From an uncultured Oscillospiraceae bacterium (GTDB lineage: Bacteria; Bacillota; Clostridia; Oscillospirales; Acutalibacteraceae): DNA of 30,364 nucleotides. Positions 1 to 8,358 of the stretch are shown piece after piece (position 1 is the first letter of the stretch; the number at the start of each line of letters is the position of its first letter). The notes under the pieces were generated by a model. It searched no databases and was not told the origin of the DNA. It was given only the letters and a program-made list of their open reading frames with translations. The position numbers and the translations under genes are program-made. Location of the stretch: positions 1 to 30,364 of the forward strand of contig UQQZ01000028.1 of the NCBI GenBank assembly GCA_900543305.1, in the 5' to 3' direction.

Positions 1-368
1 ATGCCAACGGAGCAGGACTCGCTGCCCCTCAGGTGGGCATTTTGCGCCAGGTGTGTGTGGTAGATGTGGGAGAAGGCCCTATCGAGTTGGTCAACCCTCA
101 GATCATCGCTACTGAGGGAGAACAGAACGGCGCGGAAGGGTGCCTTTCTTATCCGGGAGAATTTGGGCTGGTCAAGCGCCCTATGAAGGTGACTGTCCGG
201 GCGCAGGACCGGAATGGAGAATGGTTTGAAGCCACGGGAGAGGCTCTTTGCGCTCGTGCATTTTGTCATGAGATCGATCACCTCCACGGAGTGTTGTTTA
301 CTTCCCACGTCAGCAGAATGCTGACCCAGGAAGAATTGGAAAAGGGTATTGTTGAAGAAGAGGAATGA
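1..368 (+). CDS. def: Peptide deformylase, 5'-truncated by window edge
   Basis: Peptide deformylase removes the N-formyl group from nascent proteins at the ribosome exit. The reading frame is open from base 3, before any start codon, so the N-terminus lies outside the window. All three family metal and active-site motifs are visible: motif 1 as GAGLAAPQ at the cut edge, motif 2 as EGCLS with the metal-binding Cys, and motif 3 as HEIDH with the two metal-binding His and the catalytic Glu. The C-terminus is short and acidic, ending in EEEE, as in many Firmicute type 1 enzymes. The stop codon overlaps the beginning of the fmt region, matching the classic def-fmt operon in which deformylase and formyltransferase are co-transcribed. 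Function is near certain; only the start is missing. Confidence 0.95.
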   Translation, partial: ANGAGLAAPQVGILRQVCVVDVGEGPIELVNPQIIATEGEQNGAEGCLSYPGEFGLVKRPMKVTVRAQDRNGEWFEATGEALCARAFCHEIDHLHGVLFTSHVSRMLTQEELEKGIVEEEE

Positions 369-376
369 GGGATTCC

Positions 377-1306
377 ATGCGTGTGATTTTTATGGGTACG
401 CCGGATTTCGCCGTACCTTCTCTGCAAAAATTGATTGACGGAGGCTATCAAGTTTGTGCCGTGTATACGCAGCCTGATAAACCAAAGGGCCGGGGTCACA
501 AACTGCAGGCTCCTCCTGTGAAGGAACTGGCAATGAAACATCAAATTCCCGTGTGCCAGCCTGCCACTTTGCGCAACGAGGAGGTACAAGAGGAAATCCG
601 CTATTGGAACGCAGATGTAATTGTTGTGGTGGCCTACGGGAAGATTTTGCCTAAGGCGGTATTGGATGCCCCCAAGTTGGGATGTATCAATGTTCACGGT
701 TCTTTGCTGCCTAAATATCGCGGGCCAGCTCCTATCCAGTGGACTGTGATTCATGGGGATCAGACTGCAGGGGTTACCACAATGTTTATGGGGGAAGGTT
801 TGGACACGGGAGACATGCTGCTGAAGGCCGAGACACCTGTGGGACAAGAGGAGACGGCAGGTGAGCTGTTTGACCGGTTAAAAGATTTGGGAGCGGATCT
901 TTTGCTCCGTACTCTAGAACAGTTGAGCGCAGGAACATTGCACCCTATTCCCCAAAAGGAAGAAGAGGCCACCTTGGCTCCTATGCTTTCCAAGGAATTG
1001 TCCCGTCTGGATTGGACCAAACCTGCTCAAGAATTGCACGATCTGATCCGAGGCCTGAATCCCTGGCCTTCGGCGTACTCTTATTTGGATGGAAAGAAAT
1101 TGAAGCTTCTTGCTTCCCGAGTAGGGGAAGGGCAGGGGGAACCGGGAAAAGCCTTTACCCGGGATGGAAAACTGTTTGTCTACTGTGGAATGGGAGTTCT
1201 GGAATTGACGGAATTGCAAACGGAGAATGGCAAACGGATGGATGGGAAAAGTTATCTGTTAGGACATCCCCTTTCGGAAGGGGCCCACTTTGAAATCAAT
1301 GGATGA
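377..1306 (+). CDS. fmt: Methionyl-tRNA formyltransferase
   Basis: Transfers a formyl group from 10-formyl-tetrahydrofolate to Met-tRNA(fMet), producing the initiator tRNA. The protein begins MRVIFMGTPDFAVPSL, the family N-terminus. It contains HGSLLPKYRGPAPIQW, with the catalytic His and the preceding Asn (INVHGS), and the GLDTGDM segment with the catalytic Asp. The C-terminal OB-like domain follows from about residue 205. At about 309 aa it has normal full length. I prefer the ATG at 377 because GAGGG lies just upstream and it gives the standard N-terminus. An in-frame ATG at 365 overlaps the def stop and would add four residues. It sits directly behind def and before rsmB, so these three are probably one transcript. 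Confidence 0.95.
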   Translation: MRVIFMGTPDFAVPSLQKLIDGGYQVCAVYTQPDKPKGRGHKLQAPPVKELAMKHQIPVCQPATLRNEEVQEEIRYWNADVIVVVAYGKILPKAVLDAPKLGCINVHGSLLPKYRGPAPIQWTVIHGDQTAGVTTMFMGEGLDTGDMLLKAETPVGQEETAGELFDRLKDLGADLLLRTLEQLSAGTLHPIPQKEEEATLAPMLSKELSRLDWTKPAQELHDLIRGLNPWPSAYSYLDGKKLKLLASRVGEGQGEPGKAFTRDGKLFVYCGMGVLELTELQTENGKRMDGKSYLLGHPLSEGAHFEING

Positions 1307-1320
1307 AATAGGGAGAGGTT

Positions 1321-2658
1321 ATGAAAGAAACCGCCAGGCACGTTGCGTTACAGGCATTACTGCAAGTAGAGGAAAACGAGGGGTATTCCAACCTTGTTTT
1401 GGACAAGGCATTACGATCTGCTGGCCTTGATCATCGGGATGCAGGGCTTGCGTCCACCTTGTTTTATGGGGTTTTGGAGAAGATGCTTCCTCTGGACTAT
1501 TTTCTTCGGAGCTGTTTGCGGGATCCCGAGAAGCAGCCCGATCCTGTTATATGGATGCTTCTGCGCTGTGCGGCCTATCAGATCCTTTATCTAGACCGTG
1601 TTCCTGATTCTGCAGCTGTCAATGAAGCCGTAGAGGAAGCCAAAGCCTATAAAAGAGGTGGGTACGCAGGGTTTGTCAACGGGATTTTACGGAGTCTGGT
1701 GCGGAATAAGTTGGACCTTTCTTTACCGGAAGGCAATGACAAAAAAGCTTTGAGTCTCCGTTACTCTATCCCAGAAGATCTGATTGCCCTTTGGCAAAAG
1801 GCATATGGGGAGCTGGTGACCGGACAGTTGTTGGAGTTTTTCCAACGCAGGCCCCCTCTTTACATTCGGATCAATCCTCTGCGTGGGGAAACAAGTGAAC
1901 TGAGTTCTTCACTGTTTGAAAAGGGATTTGTGCTGCGGCCTCTGGAATACCCCAAGGGTGCGGCAATTTTGTCCGGGGATGGTTCCCCGGCAAAACTCCC
2001 GGAATTTGAAGAAGGTCTGTTTCATGTGCAGGACCTTTCCGCACAGGTCGCCTGTGAGTTATTGGAGGTGGAGCCTGGGCAGGTCATATGTGATTGCTGT
2101 GGTGCTCCTGGAGGGAAAACATTTACTCTGGCCGAAGCTATGAATGGGATGGGAACCGTATACTCCTTTGATCTCTATAAGGGCCGAGTCAAATTGATCC
2201 GGGAGGGAGCCAAGCGGTTGGGTCTAGCCAATGTTCAAGCCCAGCAAAGAGATGCGCAAAAACCCTATGAGGATTTACCCAAAATGGACCGAGTCCTGTG
2301 TGATGTACCGTGCTCCGGTTACGGAGTTATCCGGCGAAAGCCTGAGATCCGGTATAAACCGGTAGCTTCTGTAAAAGGGTTGCCTCAGATTCAATATGCA
2401 ATCCTGGAACAGGGAGCTTCCCTGGTAAAAGACGGTGGCCTATTGCTCTATGCTACCTGTACCTTAAATCCTGCAGAAAACGGTGAAATTGCCCATCGGT
2501 TTTTGCAGGAACATCCGGAATTTGAACCGGCACCATTTGAGGTGCCCGGTATCCAGAGATGGATTGACGAACCTGCCCACACCTTGACCATGTTGCCTTT
2601 TGCGGGGGGATCGGATGGTTTTTATGCTGCACGCTTCCGCAGAAAAGGAGACTTATGA
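1321..2658 (+). CDS. rsmB: 16S rRNA (cytosine-967-C5)-methyltransferase
   Basis: Methylates C967 of 16S rRNA using S-adenosylmethionine. The N-terminal about 140 residues form a NusB-like RNA-binding domain (family knowledge; the helical ARHVALQALLQVEENEGYSN start fits). The methyltransferase domain shows the SAM-binding CCGAPGGK motif, the DVPCSGYG motif and the ATCTLNPAENG motif. The last two carry the two cysteines used by m5C methyltransferases. Length is 445 aa, standard for RsmB. GGGAGAGG lies just before the ATG. The gene overlaps the next start (rlmN) by four bases, indicating translational coupling. Confidence 0.96.
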   Translation: MKETARHVALQALLQVEENEGYSNLVLDKALRSAGLDHRDAGLASTLFYGVLEKMLPLDYFLRSCLRDPEKQPDPVIWMLLRCAAYQILYLDRVPDSAAVNEAVEEAKAYKRGGYAGFVNGILRSLVRNKLDLSLPEGNDKKALSLRYSIPEDLIALWQKAYGELVTGQLLEFFQRRPPLYIRINPLRGETSELSSSLFEKGFVLRPLEYPKGAAILSGDGSPAKLPEFEEGLFHVQDLSAQVACELLEVEPGQVICDCCGAPGGKTFTLAEAMNGMGTVYSFDLYKGRVKLIREGAKRLGLANVQAQQRDAQKPYEDLPKMDRVLCDVPCSGYGVIRRKPEIRYKPVASVKGLPQIQYAILEQGASLVKDGGLLLYATCTLNPAENGEIAHRFLQEHPEFEPAPFEVPGIQRWIDEPAHTLTMLPFAGGSDGFYAARFRRKGDL

Positions 2659-3713
2659 ACACAGAGTTTTTAGATCCCAGGGATCTTAAATCGAAAACCC
2701 TGGAGGAGATTCGGGAAGAATTTGCACAATTGGGGCTGCCGAAATTTCGTGCTCTCCAAGTGTACCGTTGGTTGCATCGGGGTGTGAAAGATTTTTCGGA
2801 AATGTCGGACCTCTCCAAATCCTTACGGGAAGAATTGTCTAAACGATATTGGATCGCTCATGCAACAATAGAATTGAAACGCGTTTCAAAAGATGGAACG
2901 GTGAAGTACTTATTCCGTCTTCCAGATGGGGAGCATGTGGAATCGGTTCTGATGCAGTACCGCTATGGAACTTCCATTTGCATTTCCACCCAGGTTGGGT
3001 GTAAAATGAACTGTAGTTTTTGTGCTACTGGACAAAGTGGTTTTTCCAGGAACTTGTCAGCTTCAGAGATTCTTTCCCAGGTACAAGCCGCTTCCCTGGA
3101 TCTAGGAGAGCGAATCTCCCACATTGTGCTTATGGGGATGGGGGAGCCTTTAGACAATTACGAAAACGTGCTCCGCTTTTTGGAATTGGTCACCTCTGCC
3201 GAGGGAATGAATCTCAGTATGCGCCACATTTCCCTGTCCACCTGTGGACTGGTGGACAAGATTTATGATCTGGCGGATCGTAAGCTTCAACTGACTTTGT
3301 CAATTTCCCTGCACGCACCCAACGATGAAATCCGTTCCAGGACCATGCCGGTCAACAAGCGCTGGAACATGGAGGAATTGCTGCGGGCATGTAAATATTA
3401 CAGTGACCGGACAGGACGGCGTATTTCCTTTGAATATGCCATGATCCAAGGGGTCAACGATATGGATTGGTGCGCATTGGAATTGGCGGACCGGTTGCGG
3501 GGGATTTTAGCTCATGTCAATCTGATTCCTGTCAACGATGTGACGGGGACTGGATATATAAAAAGTGGCATAGATCGCCAAAAGCGATTTGTTTCCCTCC
3601 TGGAGTCTCGGGGGGTGACAGCTACCGTCCGGCGAACCCTGGGATCTGACATAGAGGCTTCCTGTGGGCAATTGCGTCGAAAAGTTGAAGGAGGAAACCA
3701 ACATGAGAGTTGA
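2655..3713 (+). CDS. rlmN: Dual-specificity 23S rRNA/tRNA adenine-C2 methyltransferase, radical SAM
   Basis: A radical-SAM enzyme that methylates C2 of A2503 in 23S rRNA and, in characterised homologues, A37 of some tRNAs. The 352-aa protein has the CxxxCxxC iron-sulfur motif at C116, C120 and C123 (GCKMNCSFCATG). The C-terminal methyl-carrying Cys is at about C337 in EASCGQLRRK. Radical-SAM segments such as MGMGEPLDNY and SLSTCGLV are present. AAAGGAG precedes the ATG, which overlaps the rsmB stop. Cfr is the resistance relative that methylates C8 instead of C2. Context beside rsmB and stp is the housekeeping rlmN context, so I do not call Cfr. The gene runs 11 bases past the stp start. Confidence 0.95.
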   Translation: MNTEFLDPRDLKSKTLEEIREEFAQLGLPKFRALQVYRWLHRGVKDFSEMSDLSKSLREELSKRYWIAHATIELKRVSKDGTVKYLFRLPDGEHVESVLMQYRYGTSICISTQVGCKMNCSFCATGQSGFSRNLSASEILSQVQAASLDLGERISHIVLMGMGEPLDNYENVLRFLELVTSAEGMNLSMRHISLSTCGLVDKIYDLADRKLQLTLSISLHAPNDEIRSRTMPVNKRWNMEELLRACKYYSDRTGRRISFEYAMIQGVNDMDWCALELADRLRGILAHVNLIPVNDVTGTGYIKSGIDRQKRFVSLLESRGVTATVRRTLGSDIEASCGQLRRKVEGGNQHES

Positions 3714-4440
3714 TTTTGACACCGATGTGGGTGCCGTGCGCACCTCCAATCAGGACAGCTGTGAGTGTGGGCTGTTTGATTCCGGCAGCGCATGGGCAGT
3801 TGTGTGTGATGGAATGGGCGGGGCCAATGGGGGCAACGTTGCCAGTGCCATTGCGGTACAGACCATTCGGGAAACACTGGTTTCGGGATTTGACAAGTCG
3901 CTCAGTCAGCCCAATATCAAAAATCTCATGCTCAATGCGGTAACGCGGGCCAATGAGGCGGTTCATCAAGCCTCCTTGGAGCAGCCGGAATTACGGGGGA
4001 TGGGGACAACGGCAGTGGTGCTCATCGCTACGGAAGATGCGCTTCATGTGGCCCATGTGGGTGATAGCCGGGCTTACTTGCGTCATCAAGGGGAGTTGAC
4101 TCAGATTACCATGGACCACTCCTATGTGCAAGATCTGGTCAACTTCGGGCAAATCACTCAGGCTGAAGCCAGGGTTCATCCCAAGCGGCATATTATCACC
4201 CGGGTGTTAGGGGTTCATGAGCAGGTTTCCTGTGACTACGGGGTATGGGATTTTTCCTCTGGAGATATGGCATTGGCCTGTTCGGACGGATTGACCAATT
4301 ACATGGAAGAGGAGCAGATGGAGCAGTATTTGGAGCAGTATCAGGAAGGCGGTTCCGAACTGACGAAGAGTTTGATCCGGTTTGCCGTGGAAAGTGGCGG
4401 CGCTGACAATATCACTGTGGCCGTGATTTTCAACGGTTAA
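3703..4440 (+). CDS. prpC: PP2C-type serine/threonine phosphatase (PrpC/Stp)
   Basis: A manganese-dependent protein phosphatase that reverses phosphorylation by the neighbouring PrkC kinase. PP2C motifs are all visible: DTDVGAVRTSNQDS at the N-terminus (the metal-binding Asp followed by N-Q-D-S), CDGMGGANGG, HVGDSRAYL, ACSDGLTNYM and GGADNITVAVIF near the C-terminus. The start at 3703 follows AAGGAGGA with good spacing and gives a 245-aa protein of normal length. The open frame extends further upstream, but only into rlmN. There is no membrane segment, so it should act in the cytoplasm. The prpC-prkC pair is one of the most conserved Firmicute arrangements. Confidence 0.95.
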   Translation: MRVDFDTDVGAVRTSNQDSCECGLFDSGSAWAVVCDGMGGANGGNVASAIAVQTIRETLVSGFDKSLSQPNIKNLMLNAVTRANEAVHQASLEQPELRGMGTTAVVLIATEDALHVAHVGDSRAYLRHQGELTQITMDHSYVQDLVNFGQITQAEARVHPKRHIITRVLGVHEQVSCDYGVWDFSSGDMALACSDGLTNYMEEEQMEQYLEQYQEGGSELTKSLIRFAVESGGADNITVAVIFNG

Positions 4441-4478
4441 TCTCCAGGGAATTCTACAGAAAGGGTTGGTATCTGTTT

Positions 4479-6557
4479 ATGGATAGATTCATCGGTAAGC
4501 GACTGGACGGACGGTATGAGATCCACGAGCTTATTGGCGTAGGTGGTATGGCCTATGTTTACAAGGCCTACGACCGGGTAGAGGATCGGTGGGTAGCCAT
4601 AAAGATCCTCAAGGAGGAATTTTCCAACAACAGCGATTTCCTCCGGCGGTTCCGCAACGAATCCAAAGCTATTGCCATGTTGTCCCATCCCAACATCGTC
4701 AATGTGTACGATGTGAGTTTTGGGGACCAGTTGCAATACATCGTCATGGAATATATCGATGGTATTACGCTCAAGAAGTATATTGAGCAGGAAGGAACTG
4801 TCCGCTGGAATGAGGCGGTCCACTTCACGATCCAGATTTTGTTGGCATTGGAGTGTGCCCATGAAAAAGGGATCATTCACCGGGACATCAAGCCCCAAAA
4901 CATCATGCTGCTGGAGGATGGTTCCATCAAAGTGGCTGATTTTGGCATTGCCCGATTCTTGCAGAGTGAAACCACTACCATGACCGACAAGGCCATTGGG
5001 TCGGTGCATTACATTGCACCCGAGCAAGCCAGAGGGGATTATATTACGGATAAGGCGGATATCTACTCCTTGGGTGTGATGCTTTATGAGATGCTCACAG
5101 GTAAGCTGCCTTTTGTGGCGGACAACGCCGTTTCGGTGGCTTTGATGCAGCTTCAAGCAAAGCCTGTGATGCCCAGAGAATTAAATCCTTCCATTCCGAG
5201 AGGGTTGGAACAAATCACCATGAAGGCCATGGAAAAGAATCCCGCAGACCGGTTCCAGTCTGCAGGGGAAATGTTGGACGATCTAGACACATTCCGGCGC
5301 AATCCCAACACGGTATTCCACTATGACCTTCAAACGGCCAATGCCCGTTACGATGCTTCCCGCACCATGGAAGCTTACGATTCTTCCAGGGCTACGCCCT
5401 CTTATAATGACGATTACGAATATGAAGAAGAACTGGTCCGTTCCCGGCGCAGTGCCAAGGGGGCCATGGTGGTTAAGGGAATTTTGGTTGCGGTGATTAT
5501 CGTAGCCATTGCTGTGGCGGCCATCTATTTTCTCAATTATTGGAACAACCGTCCAGAAGAGGACAATGGCCAAATCGAGATGCCCAATTTTGTGGGAGAA
5601 CTCTATGAGGACATCTCGGGCAACGAGGAATATGCGGATTTCAATTTTAAGATTACCGAGGGCAATGATCCCGACAAACAGCCTGGGGAAATCATGCACC
5701 AGAATCCGGAAGCGGGCATTATGGTCAAGAAAAACGCAGATGTGGAGTTGCTGGTTAACGGTGGAGTCGACCAGGTGGAAGTTCCCGATGTGACCAACTA
5801 TACCCTGGAAGATGCCCAGGATGCTATGACGGAAGCAGGACTGCATAGTAAAGTGGAAAATGTTGCCGATGATGAAGTGGAAGAAGGCAAAGTGATTTCC
5901 ACGGATCCCGTTGCCGGAACCTCTGTGGACGAAGGATCTACGGTAACGCTACGGGTGAGCAGCGGCCCCAACGAGAAGAAGGTGACAGTTCCCACCGGTT
6001 TGGAAGGAGAACTCCTCTATAATGTGACGGGCATGTTGGAGGATGCTGGCTTAACGGTAGGATCCATCACAAAGGACGACAGCAGTACCCAACCGGCAGA
6101 TACGGTAATCAGCACCAATCCTTCCGGTGGTTCCGAGGTTTCCGAAGGCACAGCAGTAGATATTACCGTCAGTTCTGGTAAGGGAGCAACCAAGACTTTG
6201 TCCACTAGTATCCCGTTGCCCAGCGGGGTCAATGAGGACATTACGCTGACCGTATACCGTAATGGGGTCCAAGTGGACCAGAGTGTGGTAAATCCCGCCT
6301 ATGCCAGCAGCTACACCATTTCCTTCTCCGGTACTTCCGGCACGGAGACTGTGGTGGTGGCACTCAATGGCCAGACCTATATGGAACTGGAATTCAACTT
6401 TGACAACCAGAGCACTCAGGTAATCCGCACCTATGAGTTCAGTTCTTCCAGCAGCGGCGACCAGGGAGATGAGGGTAACTCCAGCGGAAACGGAGACAAT
6501 TCTGAGAGCGGTTCTCAGGAGAACAGCGAGTCTTCTTCTGAAGAGGGGAATCCCTGA
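4479..6557 (+). CDS. prkC: PASTA-domain serine/threonine protein kinase
   Basis: A membrane kinase that senses peptidoglycan fragments or lipid II through extracellular PASTA domains. In spore-formers it is linked to germination and growth control. Residues 12-275 are a Hanks-type kinase with the glycine loop GVGGMAYVYKA, Lys42 (AIK), catalytic HRDIKPQN (Asp136), DFG at 154-156, and APEQ. Residues 276-330 are a charged juxtamembrane linker. A single transmembrane helix spans about 331-352. Three PASTA-like repeats follow at roughly 366-575, the second starting VEVPDVTNYTLEDAQDAM. A beta-rich segment of about 80 residues comes next, then a low-complexity tail of Ser, Gly, Glu and Asn from about 665. 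The tail resembles a cell-wall-spanning or disordered end. It overlaps rsgA at its stop codon. Confidence 0.95.
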   Translation: MDRFIGKRLDGRYEIHELIGVGGMAYVYKAYDRVEDRWVAIKILKEEFSNNSDFLRRFRNESKAIAMLSHPNIVNVYDVSFGDQLQYIVMEYIDGITLKKYIEQEGTVRWNEAVHFTIQILLALECAHEKGIIHRDIKPQNIMLLEDGSIKVADFGIARFLQSETTTMTDKAIGSVHYIAPEQARGDYITDKADIYSLGVMLYEMLTGKLPFVADNAVSVALMQLQAKPVMPRELNPSIPRGLEQITMKAMEKNPADRFQSAGEMLDDLDTFRRNPNTVFHYDLQTANARYDASRTMEAYDSSRATPSYNDDYEYEEELVRSRRSAKGAMVVKGILVAVIIVAIAVAAIYFLNYWNNRPEEDNGQIEMPNFVGELYEDISGNEEYADFNFKITEGNDPDKQPGEIMHQNPEAGIMVKKNADVELLVNGGVDQVEVPDVTNYTLEDAQDAMTEAGLHSKVENVADDEVEEGKVISTDPVAGTSVDEGSTVTLRVSSGPNEKKVTVPTGLEGELLYNVTGMLEDAGLTVGSITKDDSSTQPADTVISTNPSGGSEVSEGTAVDITVSSGKGATKTLSTSIPLPSGVNEDITLTVYRNGVQVDQSVVNPAYASSYTISFSGTSGTETVVVALNGQTYMELEFNFDNQSTQVIRTYEFSSSSSGDQGDEGNSSGNGDNSESGSQENSESSSEEGNP

Positions 6558-7465
6558 TGGGGGAGCCGAAACGTCTGGAAGGATTGGTCCGGAAGGGGAT
6601 TGGTGGTTTTTACACCGTTGAAACGGACCAGGGGTTTTATACCTGTACCGCAAGGGGAAAGTTCCGGAAAAAGCGGATCTCTCCCTATGCGGGAGACTGG
6701 GTTCGCATTTTAGGGGAAGAGGATGGGACCGGTGCTCTGGAGGAAATCCTCCCCAGGCGGAATTTCTTGATGCGTCCCCCTTTGGCAAATCTGGATCAAC
6801 TGTTCATTGTCTCATCGTTGCGGGATCCCCATCCCGACCCGCTGATGATTGACAAGACAATTGCCGCTGCGGAGTTGGAGAAAATCGAACCTGTTCTGGT
6901 ACTCACCAAAACAGATTTGGAGGATGCCTCCTCTCTCAAAGCGGTGTACGATTTGGCTGGGATTCCCTGCCTGGTGGTTTCCTCGGTAACCGGGGAAGGG
7001 GTAGACCAAGTTCGGGAATTGCTTCCGGGGCGGGTTTCCGCTTTTACAGGAAATTCCGGCGTGGGAAAGTCCAGCTTGCTCAATGCATTGTTCCCGGACC
7101 TTTCCCTGAAAACTGGAGAGATCAGCCAGAAGCTGGGCCGGGGACGTCACACCACCCGGGAGGTGGAGTTATATCGGCTGGAAGAGGGGGGATATGTGGC
7201 GGATACCCCCGGTTTCTCCACCTTTGATATCGAACGCTACCGCATGACGGACAAAGAGCGTTTGCCCTATGGATTCCGGGAGTTTGAACCCTATTTGGGA
7301 CAATGCCAGTTTACCTCCTGTTCCCATACCCGGGAAAAGGGATGTGCCGTTTTGCAGGCAGTAGAGGAAGGGAAAATCGCCCGTTCCCGTCATGAAAGTT
7401 ATTGTGCTATGTATCAAGAGATAAAGGATGTCAAACAATGGCAGCAAAAAAACAAGAATGTATGA
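6557..7465 (+). CDS. rsgA: Ribosome small-subunit-dependent GTPase A (CpgA/RsgA)
   Basis: A circularly permuted GTPase that checks maturation of the 30S subunit. An OB-fold N-terminus is followed by the permuted motif order G4 (LTKTD), G1 (GNSGVGKSSLLN), G2/G3 (HTTREV, DTPGFSTFD). A C-terminal zinc finger (CQFTSCSHTREKGC) then provides the Cys/His ligands. The 302-aa length is normal. The ATG shares its first base with the prkC stop. In Bacillus and most Clostridia the next gene is rpe. Here thiN follows directly, overlapping by 28 bases. Confidence 0.95.
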   Translation: MGEPKRLEGLVRKGIGGFYTVETDQGFYTCTARGKFRKKRISPYAGDWVRILGEEDGTGALEEILPRRNFLMRPPLANLDQLFIVSSLRDPHPDPLMIDKTIAAAELEKIEPVLVLTKTDLEDASSLKAVYDLAGIPCLVVSSVTGEGVDQVRELLPGRVSAFTGNSGVGKSSLLNALFPDLSLKTGEISQKLGRGRHTTREVELYRLEEGGYVADTPGFSTFDIERYRMTDKERLPYGFREFEPYLGQCQFTSCSHTREKGCAVLQAVEEGKIARSRHESYCAMYQEIKDVKQWQQKNKNV

Positions 7466-8082
7466 TTATCGGTGCTGCTCCCATTGAGGGAGACGCTGTA
7501 TTTCAAGAATTTCCTCCTGAAAACTACTATGTGATTTGCGCAGATGCCGGGTACGAAACGGCGATGAAGTATCACATTACGCCGGACTTGGTGGTGGGTG
7601 ATTTCGACTCCGCCAAGGTTGTGCCCGAAAAAAACCGGAAGATCCTCACTTTGCCGGTGGAGAAGGATGTTACCGATACCATGTATGCGGTGATGAAGGG
7701 ACTGGCCAAAGGGTTCCACAAGTTTGTTTTGTTGGGATGCCTAGGCGGTGCCCGGTTTGATCACTCTCTGGCAAATTTGGAAGTGCTTCAGTACTTGCGT
7801 ACCCATCATGGGGAAGGGGTGCTGGCGGATGAGCATACTAAGATTTTCTTAATTGACGACAGCCGATTGAAACTGACTAAGATGAAAGGGGCTACCGTTT
7901 CTGTGTTTCCTTATGGGACGGCCAATTGTACCGTGTCCTACACAGGCTTAAAGTATCCCTTAACTCATGGGACACTGAACACCGGCGGTATTCTCATGGG
8001 CGTCAGCAACAGTGTGGTAGATGACTTTGCTGAAATTCGGGTACATATTGGACCTGCGGTGATTGTGGTTTATCAACCGTAA
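7438..8082 (+). CDS. thiN: Thiamine pyrophosphokinase
   Basis: Converts thiamine plus ATP to thiamine pyrophosphate and AMP. Family motifs are present: DAGYETAMKYHITPDLVVGDFDS, KDVTDTMYAV and GCLGGARFDHSLANL. A C-terminal beta domain carries the LKYPLTHGTLNTGGILMGVSN segment typical of TPK. I chose the ATG at 7438 (214 aa) because AAAGG lies about 10 bases upstream. The ATG at 7462, overlapping the rsgA stop as ATGA, would remove eight residues and is also possible. It belongs to the prkC-rsgA transcript by its overlap. Its place just before a spoVM-like gene matches B. subtilis yloS/thiN. Confidence 0.93.
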   Translation: MAAKKQECMIIGAAPIEGDAVFQEFPPENYYVICADAGYETAMKYHITPDLVVGDFDSAKVVPEKNRKILTLPVEKDVTDTMYAVMKGLAKGFHKFVLLGCLGGARFDHSLANLEVLQYLRTHHGEGVLADEHTKIFLIDDSRLKLTKMKGATVSVFPYGTANCTVSYTGLKYPLTHGTLNTGGILMGVSNSVVDDFAEIRVHIGPAVIVVYQP

Positions 8083-8160
8083 AGAGGGAGCCGTAACACT
8101 TTTTCCCCATTTGGATATACTGGTTAATGAACGAGAAAACCGGCAAAGGGGGAAAGGCTT

Positions 8161-8358
8161 GTGGCGATCCAGAAACGATGCCGCTGCGCCTGTTTTCGGG
8201 ATTACCAATGCAGGTGTGTTTGCGCAATTTGCTTTGGCCTGGGCATGTCCCTTTCCTGTTTTTGTCCCGTGGGGTTCACTTTGTTTCTCTCCGCTGTGAT
8301 TTTGGTGGCCCTGGGGATTTCGTTACTACGCCATGGAAACGGGAGGCAATCGGGATGA
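8161..8358 (+). CDS. Small Cys-rich membrane protein upstream of the spoVM-like gene
   Basis: A 65-aa predicted protein starting at GTG, with AAAGGGGG about eight bases upstream. Its stop overlaps the next ATG as ATGA, which implies translational coupling. Residues 1-24 are basic and carry seven cysteines (C7, C9, C11, C17, C19, C21, C24). Two more (C33, C35) precede a strongly hydrophobic stretch at about 37-56 ending in LLRHGNGRQSG. With the hydrophobic 20-36 segment it could form one membrane helix or a short hairpin. I do not recognise a named family. A competing 105-aa frame that reads through the same bases has no comparable pattern or ribosome binding site, so I take this frame as the real one. 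A sporulation or membrane role is only suggested by its neighbours. Confidence 0.6.
   Translation: MAIQKRCRCACFRDYQCRCVCAICFGLGMSLSCFCPVGFTLFLSAVILVALGISLLRHGNGRQSG

Noticed and set aside
278..847. 189-aa minus-strand open frame, and similar long antisense frames such as 4437-5156, 6051-6788, 8481-9443 and 10074-10823
   Set aside because: They lie opposite strongly supported genes, have no family motifs or ribosome binding sites, and are products of codon bias on the coding strand.
2655..3713. Cfr-type ribosomal resistance methyltransferase
   Set aside because: It shares the radical-SAM and methyl-Cys motifs with RlmN, but the gene is in the conserved rsmB-rlmN-prpC operon, so the housekeeping enzyme is the far better call.
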